From: JAPOXR01 sp965221815
GTDB taxonomy: Bacteria > Pseudomonadota > Alphaproteobacteria > Rhodobacterales > Rhodobacteraceae
Assembly (NCBI GenBank): GCA_965221815.1
Contig: OZ244915.1
Coordinates: 3,311,833 to 3,375,832 of the forward strand
DNA: 64,000 nucleotides
Reading direction: 5' to 3'
Shown: positions 59,139-64,000 of the stretch, in pieces
Numbering within the stretch: position 1 is the stretch's first letter
How the letters are laid out: each line of letters opens with the position of its first letter
Program-made: the position numbers and the translations under genes
The notes under the pieces: model-generated
The model's database searches: none
Told to the model about the DNA's origin: nothing
What the model saw: only the letters and a program-made list of their open reading frames with translations

Positions 59139-59804
59139 TCAATCGTCAGTTTGTTCGGCGAACAGCCAGTTTGTCAGCCAAAGGCAGAGCAGAGCACCCA
59201 TCAACTGGGCAGCAATGAAAGCGGGGACATCCAAGGGACGGATCCCGGAAAAAGTATCGGTGAGTCCACGCCCGATGGCCACTGCAGGATTGGCAAATGA
59301 TGTCGATGCGGTGAACCAGTAGGCAGCAGTGATGTAGAATCCGACCAGTGCAGGAACTGCCGAAGGGCGGTATTTCAACCCGCCGAAGATCGCCGCGATC
59401 AGGCCAAAAGTGGCAACGATTTCGGCAAGCCATTGTGCGTTGCCCGTGCGGACAGTGTTCGAGAACTGAATAACGGGGAGTTCAAACATGGCATGAGCAA
59501 TGAGACTCCCGACGATTCCACCCAAAATTTGCACCACGACATAGGAACAAGCGACCCTGACTGCGATATCGCGACGCAGGGCAAAAACCATGGTGACTGC
59601 AGGGTTGAAATGTGCACCAGATACAGGACCAAATATTGTGATCAGGACAAAGAGTATCGCCCCTGTTGGAATCGTGTTACCAAGAAGTGACACGGCCGTA
59701 TCATCTGAAAGCGAATCGGCCATGATCCCGGACCCGACGACAGTTCCGACAAGTAACGCTGTCCCCAACGCCTCAGCAGTCAACTGGCGGGCAAGCTTCA
59801 TCAT
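59139..59804 (-). CDS. Aquaporin/MIP-family channel
   Basis: A 221-residue channel with six membrane helices and both NPA boxes: GAHFNPAVTMVFALRRD and TSFANPAVAIGRGLTDTFSG. It belongs to the group of bacterial aquaporins that includes rhizobial AqpS (arsenite channel). The Arg after the second NPA box is replaced by a small residue (NPAVAIGR), which often widens the filter. No arsenic genes are seen nearby. Its ATG overlaps the stop of a short upstream frame whose end is HILFRDATRLADIMKELSE; that frame is not otherwise supported. Confidence 0.9.
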   Translation of the reverse strand: MMKLARQLTAEALGTALLVGTVVGSGIMADSLSDDTAVSLLGNTIPTGAILFVLITIFGPVSGAHFNPAVTMVFALRRDIAVRVACSYVVVQILGGIVGSLIAHAMFELPVIQFSNTVRTGNAQWLAEIVATFGLIAAIFGGLKYRPSAVPALVGFYITAAYWFTASTSFANPAVAIGRGLTDTFSGIRPLDVPAFIAAQLMGALLCLWLTNWLFAEQTDD

Positions 59805-60215
59805 TCGCTCAACTCCTTCATGATATCAGCGAGACGTGTGGCGTCCCGAAACAGGATATGTTTCTGGGTCCACAAGCAAAAGTTGGCATGGGCTGGACAC
59901 CACGCCTTTGCGGTTGAATGCCGATGGAATGCCAGGTGAGGCATCGGCTGAATTTTGCGATACCAACCACCAAAGTAACAGACATCTGTTGTCACTGTCC
60001 TCGCTCATGCACAAAGCCGTGCCAGTTTTTTGATCATGGAGAGTGTCAAATGGTTTTATGGATCCCACAATCTGCATGGTCCATTCTATGCCGCCACTTC
60101 CAAACGGGAGGCTCTCTTTCCACTTGAGAAATCCAACATCGGAGAAGCGGCGTTATTGCAATGATCTGCCATCGTGTTAAACAAATTCAACATGCAATGA
60201 CAGTCAGGGTGCAAA
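59805..60215. other. Upstream region with a possible lost gene
   Basis: A minus-strand frame ending at 59801 has a plausible C-terminal peptide (HILFRDATRLADIMKEL) overlapping the aquaporin start, as in a coupled operon. Upstream of about 59880 it loses all coding appearance. It may be the tail of a deleted gene. Nothing else is seen. Confidence 0.3.
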
Positions 60216-60779
60216 ATGGCAAAAGGATGGAAACGACGTGAAATCGTACGTCTCAGCGTGACTCTTCAATATGTAGACCCCGATGTCAAAAGGCGGATGG
60301 ATGTGCCGATAGACACAAAACTTGAGGATCTTCACCTCTATTTACAAGCGGCGATGGGATGGGATAATGACCATCTTTGAGGCTTTCATGCCACCGCATA
60401 TGGTCATCGCGCCAACTGGGACGACGAAGATGGCTGGGATGCAACTTTGATGGATGTCATCAGTTTCCTGCGGGGGCGCCCTTACTTCACTTATATCTAT
60501 GATTACGGTGATAGCTGGACTCACAGAATTCGTGTTGGCAAAACTCAACCACCCCGCAAGGATCGAAAATACCCTTACCTTGTATCAGGTACGGGGCGCT
60601 GCCCGCTCGAAGATATTGGTGGGGCCTGGGGATATGGAGATTTTCTGGATGCGTTTGATGATCCGGACTCAGACTATCGCGAATATTACCCACAATATTT
60701 TGATGGTTCAGATAGCTGGGATCCGAATGACGCGGAACTTGACGTGCGGCGTACGGCACTGGCACGGTTCAGTCAGTGA
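60216..60779 (+). pseudogene. pRiA4b ORF-3-like protein with an in-frame TGA
   Basis: The frame from ATG 60216 reads WKRREIVRLSVTLQYVDPDV, LHLYLQAAMGWDNDHL, then a TGA at 60378-60380 (codon 55), and continues in the same frame with GFHATAYGHRANWDDEDGWD, YFTYIYDYGDSWTHRI and CPLEDIGGAWGYGDFL to a stop at 60779. Family members have Trp at the position of the TGA (DHLWxF), so a single TGG to TGA change explains it. The domain (about 187 residues) is found in IS1096-type passenger proteins and stand-alone genes of unknown function. Probably a recent pseudogene. Confidence 0.8.
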
Positions 60780-61108
60780 GCAAGGTGTACGGTGACGTTC
60801 ACTTGCACAAATATGCAACCCTGAAGCAAAAGTTGTGCTCTCTGATTTCAAGGAATGTGATGGCAATTAAGGGCCGGACCAGTCTGCAATATGCCAAGAT
60901 CGAAAATTGGGATAGGGGGTGATTCACATATCGTTTTGGGTTTTGATGTGTTCTCATTCTCATTTGGGTGGAACCGAACGAGTCAGTCAACCTTGGCACA
61001 GCGTGAGTCCCTGTCGCTGGTCCGGTCTGGGTTGTTGTCTCACCAGTTTTTGGAGACTTTTGCCCAGTTGCTGTAGATGTGTTGTTATTTCACAATAGGA
61101 TTATGAGG
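60780..61108. other. Intergenic region, no gene seen
   Basis: Only short frames without family features. AT-rich, leading into the small inverted-repeat element. Confidence 0.4.
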
Positions 61109-61211
61109 GGGGCTTATATACACTGGTTGACATACCGCATTATGTTGCGCCAGTCTTTCAATAAAAACGCATCATGTTGTATTCTGTCAAATGGTCTTTA
61201 TTATAAGCCCC
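61109..61211 (+). mobile_element. 103-bp element with GGGGCTTATA termini
   Basis: The left end GGGGCTTATATACACTGGTT and the right end (complement of the sequence ending TTATTATAAGCCCC) share GGGGCTTATA exactly and continue with a less perfect GGTTGAC/CATTTGAC inverted match. The termini match those of the 271-bp element at 5087-5357, but the interior does not. A miniature element of the same superfamily. Confidence 0.55.
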
Positions 61212-61327
61212 AAAATAATCATCCAATATCCCCAGTGGTCTTTCGTCTGTCCGCTGTGAGCTGGTATGAGGTAGGTTGATCAGGCTATAGAAGACCAGGC
61301 TGAGTGGCGTGTTTTGATCGGTCCCAA

Positions 61328-62713
61328 TCAAGGTTGGTCTGAATTATAAAAACTGAACCGATCCAGCCATATGCGATGGATTGTCATTGGAATGGATCGG
61401 AGGTCGTTCACCCTTCCATGAGGGTTGAACTGTCTATGAAAAGCTTCGTATTCGTCGGGTTGGTTTTTTCTGAAATTCCGGTTTTGGGACAGAAAAAGCC
61501 AAACATTGTATATCATCTGAACAACCTGCCGAAACTCCTTGTCGACATTCCCCAACATCGGCATCAACTCGTCATCATGTGTGCTCAGGTATGATTGGAT
61601 ATCCTCCGATGTCACGGTCGCGGTCAGAAATCCCGGATAAAGATCCGGTCTGACGGTCTTGGCGATGATCAGGGTATTCATGACCTCAATCCATGCCGAG
61701 TTTTTTCGTGTGCGCAGTACGGCGGGACACGCCAGTGCCACTGTGGAGACAATGCTGCCGATATCCCTGAGTGAGACAGGGTTATCACGCGCGACAATCT
61801 CGATCTGTTCCTGTAGAGGGCCAGCAATATCATGGGTGATCCCCATCTGTTCAATCAGGTGATTGAAGTATTTCAATATCGTCTTGCGGTGATAATCGTC
61901 ATTGACTTCATCCGGTAATTCAAGCCTGATCTGAATGAATTTGCTGAGATATCTGTGGGCGTCGATGCCCACACCGTATCGTGTGCGAACCATCTCCTCG
62001 AGAGCGTCCAGATTGACACCGAGCACGAAATGCAGACGTGGAACGGCGAAGAAATGCTTGATGACCTCGAGCAATTCGAGCGCATAATCGGGTCTGCAGC
62101 GATCCAGCTCGTCGATGACAAAGATTACGGTTGCGCCTGTGCGACTGTCATCTGCTGGCTGTGCAAGAGTTTCCATGGCCGCCCTGAATTCTGTCATTGC
62201 CGCCCGACGATTTTTCTCGAACTCCCAGAATTTCTTTTGCAACAAGCCATCAGTTTCGGACGCAAGGCTCCCGGCCACGGCCCCACCAATATTGCCGAAC
62301 ATTTCAGTTGCTCCCGCAGTTGCGGCTGCCAGACCGGCCCGCATGATTGGCCTGGCCAGCGTGACGGCGGCCGCCTTCACCGCGACCAGGGCCTTGGCAT
62401 TGTCGGGCGGTGCTCTTTCCTCGAGGGCAGAGGTCAATGCCGAAAGGGGATCTCCGAGATAATCATGCGCAAAGGCATCAAAGTAGAGAATTGTGACACC
62501 TTCATAATTCTTGAGATGTGTGCCCACCCAGCGTTTCAGGAAATAGGTCTTCCCGGTGCCCCACTGGCCATTGAGCGCGACAACAAGGGGATCATCGATC
62601 TGGTTCAGAAGATCGGACAGGGCTGCGCCGGTCTGTTTGCGCTGGAGGATGTCGTTATCTTCAAAACCGTCTATGTACAGATTGACCTGGGGTTCGGGCG
62701 GGATAAGTTTCAT
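61328..62713 (-). CDS. KAP-family P-loop NTPase
   Basis: A 461-residue protein with Walker A NGQWGTGKTYFLKRW (49-60), LYFDAFAHDYLGDPLSAL typical of KAP proteins, and a hydrophobic insert around 110-152 (LARPIMRAGLAAATAGATEM) that may form a membrane hairpin. The Walker B is VIFVIDELDRCRPDYALELL (196-215), followed by LHFVLGVNLDALEEMVRTRY. KAP NTPases include PifA (phage exclusion) and animal Kidins220. The gene is divergent from a pentapeptide-repeat gene, 211 bases between starts. KAP and pentapeptide proteins recur together in bacteria, which supports a shared role. Confidence 0.93.
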   Translation of the reverse strand: MKLIPPEPQVNLYIDGFEDNDILQRKQTGAALSDLLNQIDDPLVVALNGQWGTGKTYFLKRWVGTHLKNYEGVTILYFDAFAHDYLGDPLSALTSALEERAPPDNAKALVAVKAAAVTLARPIMRAGLAAATAGATEMFGNIGGAVAGSLASETDGLLQKKFWEFEKNRRAAMTEFRAAMETLAQPADDSRTGATVIFVIDELDRCRPDYALELLEVIKHFFAVPRLHFVLGVNLDALEEMVRTRYGVGIDAHRYLSKFIQIRLELPDEVNDDYHRKTILKYFNHLIEQMGITHDIAGPLQEQIEIVARDNPVSLRDIGSIVSTVALACPAVLRTRKNSAWIEVMNTLIIAKTVRPDLYPGFLTATVTSEDIQSYLSTHDDELMPMLGNVDKEFRQVVQMIYNVWLFLSQNRNFRKNQPDEYEAFHRQFNPHGRVNDLRSIPMTIHRIWLDRFSFYNSDQP

Positions 62714-62924
62714 CGCGGTTCCTCGTTATGGACTTCAATTGCCGCCCGCCCGCGCCCATATGTTTGCTGGGCCAATGGATCAATGACGTTTCCAGTACAG
62801 GGGGAATCCAAGGACGTTATGATGCGGGGTGTGCGCAGGGCGTAGGAATTTTGTGATGCCATATTGTTTCCAATAGGTGACGAAATGATACTCTGACCGC
62901 AGGCAAGACGAGCGACGTAGTTTT

Positions 62925-64000
62925 ATGAAGACAGATGGCATAACCGGATCCAATTTCTGGATGAAGCTTTGGGCAGAGAAGCGCGAGGAATGGAACAACC
63001 TGATTTATCACAAATATCAGTTAAACATTAACCCGTTGATCCCAATAGATGAATATCCTGTCTTTTGGGATAAGTTGCCGCATAACACTGGTTCCTCAAT
63101 AGGGGAACAAGACAATCTCAATGACCTTGCCTATCAACTCGGAGGTTACCCTGACTGGCCACAGGAGACTTCTGGTCGACTGGAATCATTCATGGATTTC
63201 AGTGGGCAAGAATTCCAGGGCGATGTGTGGTTTGCCAACATCCTGCTGATCGGGGCCGATTTCCGTAACGCTGTCTTCACGGGCCCCACTGATTTCCGCG
63301 ATGCTGTTTTTGTCGGGGTGACGCAGTTCGAAGGCGCCAAATTCAGCGGTGCGAAGGCCTCGCCATCTGCAGCGCATGACGCGTTGTTTTTCCAGGGATC
63401 GACATTCTACAACACTGTGTCTTTCGATAATGTGCAGTTCCCTGACATATCCAGATTTGACAACGCTCATTTCAACAGCGCAATGGATTGTCGGCGATCG
63501 GTTTGTGGTTCTGGTTCACGTCGAGGCGGAATCATATTTGACGATGCACAATTTCGATCACAGTGCGATTTTCCCGACTCGGCTGTTGAGGTCGCCGCCG
63601 GATTTGAAAATGTCATCTTTCACGGCGGGGCAGATTTCACGAGAATCGGTTTCGGGGATAATGTCAGCTTCAACGGCGCGAAGTTTCAGAACAGGACATC
63701 ATTCCGCACGGCAAAGTTTGACAAGCCGCCGAAATTCTTTGAAACAGAAATCCACGAAGATGTGAACTTCAACGAAATTGACTGGTCAGGTGCCGAACAG
63801 TCTTATCGCCGACGGGCGCGACGTGACGCCGCGCCAGATTCCATATTGGAAGATGTCGAAGATGCGATCCGGGCGTGGGATCGGTTGGCGTTTATCATGG
63901 GTGCGCAAGAGAAACTCCCGGAGCGGCATGAGTTCTTCCGGCGCAGGATGCGGGCGCAGCGCGCCCGCGATGGATACTGGTCCCTGTCGTCAATAGCCAA
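62925..64000 (+). CDS. Pentapeptide-repeat protein (runs off the window)
   Basis: The frame from ATG 62925 is open to the window end, giving at least 358 residues. The N-terminal 80 residues (WMKLWAEKREEWNNLIYHKY, GSSIGEQDNLNDLAYQLGGY) precede pentapeptide repeats of the A(D/N)Fxx type: ADFRNAVFTGPTDFRDAVF, FEGAKFSGAK, FNGAKFQNRTSFRTAKFDKP. These fold as a right-handed quadrilateral beta helix. After them EDAIRAWDRLAFIMGAQEKL and HEFFRRRMRAQRARDGYWSL begin a basic helical linker that in relatives leads to C-terminal membrane helices, outside the window. An in-frame stop upstream makes this the first possible ATG. Divergent from the KAP NTPase gene. Confidence 0.85.
   Translation, partial: MKTDGITGSNFWMKLWAEKREEWNNLIYHKYQLNINPLIPIDEYPVFWDKLPHNTGSSIGEQDNLNDLAYQLGGYPDWPQETSGRLESFMDFSGQEFQGDVWFANILLIGADFRNAVFTGPTDFRDAVFVGVTQFEGAKFSGAKASPSAAHDALFFQGSTFYNTVSFDNVQFPDISRFDNAHFNSAMDCRRSVCGSGSRRGGIIFDDAQFRSQCDFPDSAVEVAAGFENVIFHGGADFTRIGFGDNVSFNGAKFQNRTSFRTAKFDKPPKFFETEIHEDVNFNEIDWSGAEQSYRRRARRDAAPDSILEDVEDAIRAWDRLAFIMGAQEKLPERHEFFRRRMRAQRARDGYWSLSSIA

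Noticed and set aside
60378..60380. TGA as selenocysteine or tryptophan recoding
   Set aside because: No selenocysteine insertion structure was recognised, other genes use TGA as a stop, and the position is Trp in the family; a nonsense mutation is simpler.
61955..62845. 296-codon plus-strand open frame
   Set aside because: It is antisense to the KAP NTPase gene, whose motifs are clear on the minus strand.
1..64000. CRISPR array
   Set aside because: No regularly spaced direct repeats with unique spacers were seen; the repeats found are dispersed inverted-repeat elements.

Overview
The window looks like a chromosomal segment of an alphaproteobacterium. The evidence is the cytochrome bc1 operon (petABC) with alphaproteobacterial-type Rieske and cytochrome b proteins, a glutaryl-CoA dehydrogenase tail, TRAP and sugar ABC transporters with rhizobial/rhodobacterial-type gene neighbourhoods, and an alphaproteobacterial-type porin. 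By eye the core is moderately GC-rich. The gene-poor stretches at about 0.2-6.3 kb, 9.4-15.8 kb, 38.6-40.6 kb and 60-61.3 kb are full of insertion-sequence debris. No genus can be assigned from the sequence alone.

Layout. 1-214: end of gcdH. 215-6285: accessory region with a broken TniB-like ATPase, two toxin-antitoxin modules (RelE/RHH and BrnT/BrnA), a small cassette around a ClpP-class serine protease, and several miniature elements. It ends at a tRNA-Lys whose 3' end faces it. 6499-9387: dapF, mtaB and a nitroreductase resembling iodotyrosine deiodinase. 9400-15800: an IS66-type element with an internally deleted transposase sitting inside an older repeat, ISKra4 debris, a DUF4365 pseudogene coupled to a 375-residue partner, a broken GIY-YIG gene and a third copy of a 94-bp miniature element. 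15829-22970: petABC, a DnaQ-CBS-DUF294 fusion, aroC and a MaoC-type hydratase. 23189-25600: a PHP-domain remnant and a large porin with a homopolymer in its upstream region.

26000-38648 is a sugar-acid utilisation locus. It has a TIM-barrel isomerase, a 3-hydroxyacid-type dehydrogenase, a KDG-type kinase and a GntR/FadR regulator on one strand. On the other strand are two enolase-superfamily dehydratases, a zinc dehydrogenase, an SDR, a complete TRAP transporter (DctPQM) and a PhyH oxygenase. The likely flow is uptake by TRAP, dehydration to a 2-keto-3-deoxy acid, then phosphorylation by the kinase. FadR-type operator palindromes lie in the divergent promoter region.

39297-41781 carries a secreted protein of unknown function with a homopolymer next to a -35 hexamer, and a Fic protein with palindromic operators. 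41974-51269 has a second PhyH protein, an EamA exporter, serC-serA, an SDR lacking its catalytic lysine, a Tas-like aldo/keto reductase and an Atm1-type ABC exporter. 51317-58611 is a pentose/hexose locus on the minus strand: HAD phosphatase, xylulokinase, aldehyde dehydrogenase, an FrcK-like kinase and a sugar ABC transporter. The window ends with an aquaporin, a pRiA4b-ORF3-like pseudogene, and a divergent pair of a KAP NTPase and a pentapeptide-repeat protein that runs off the end.

The most interesting signals are the two homopolymer tracts abutting -35 hexamers upstream of exported-protein genes (possible phase variation), the deiodinase-like active site, the DUF4365/375-residue pair, and the KAP/pentapeptide pair.
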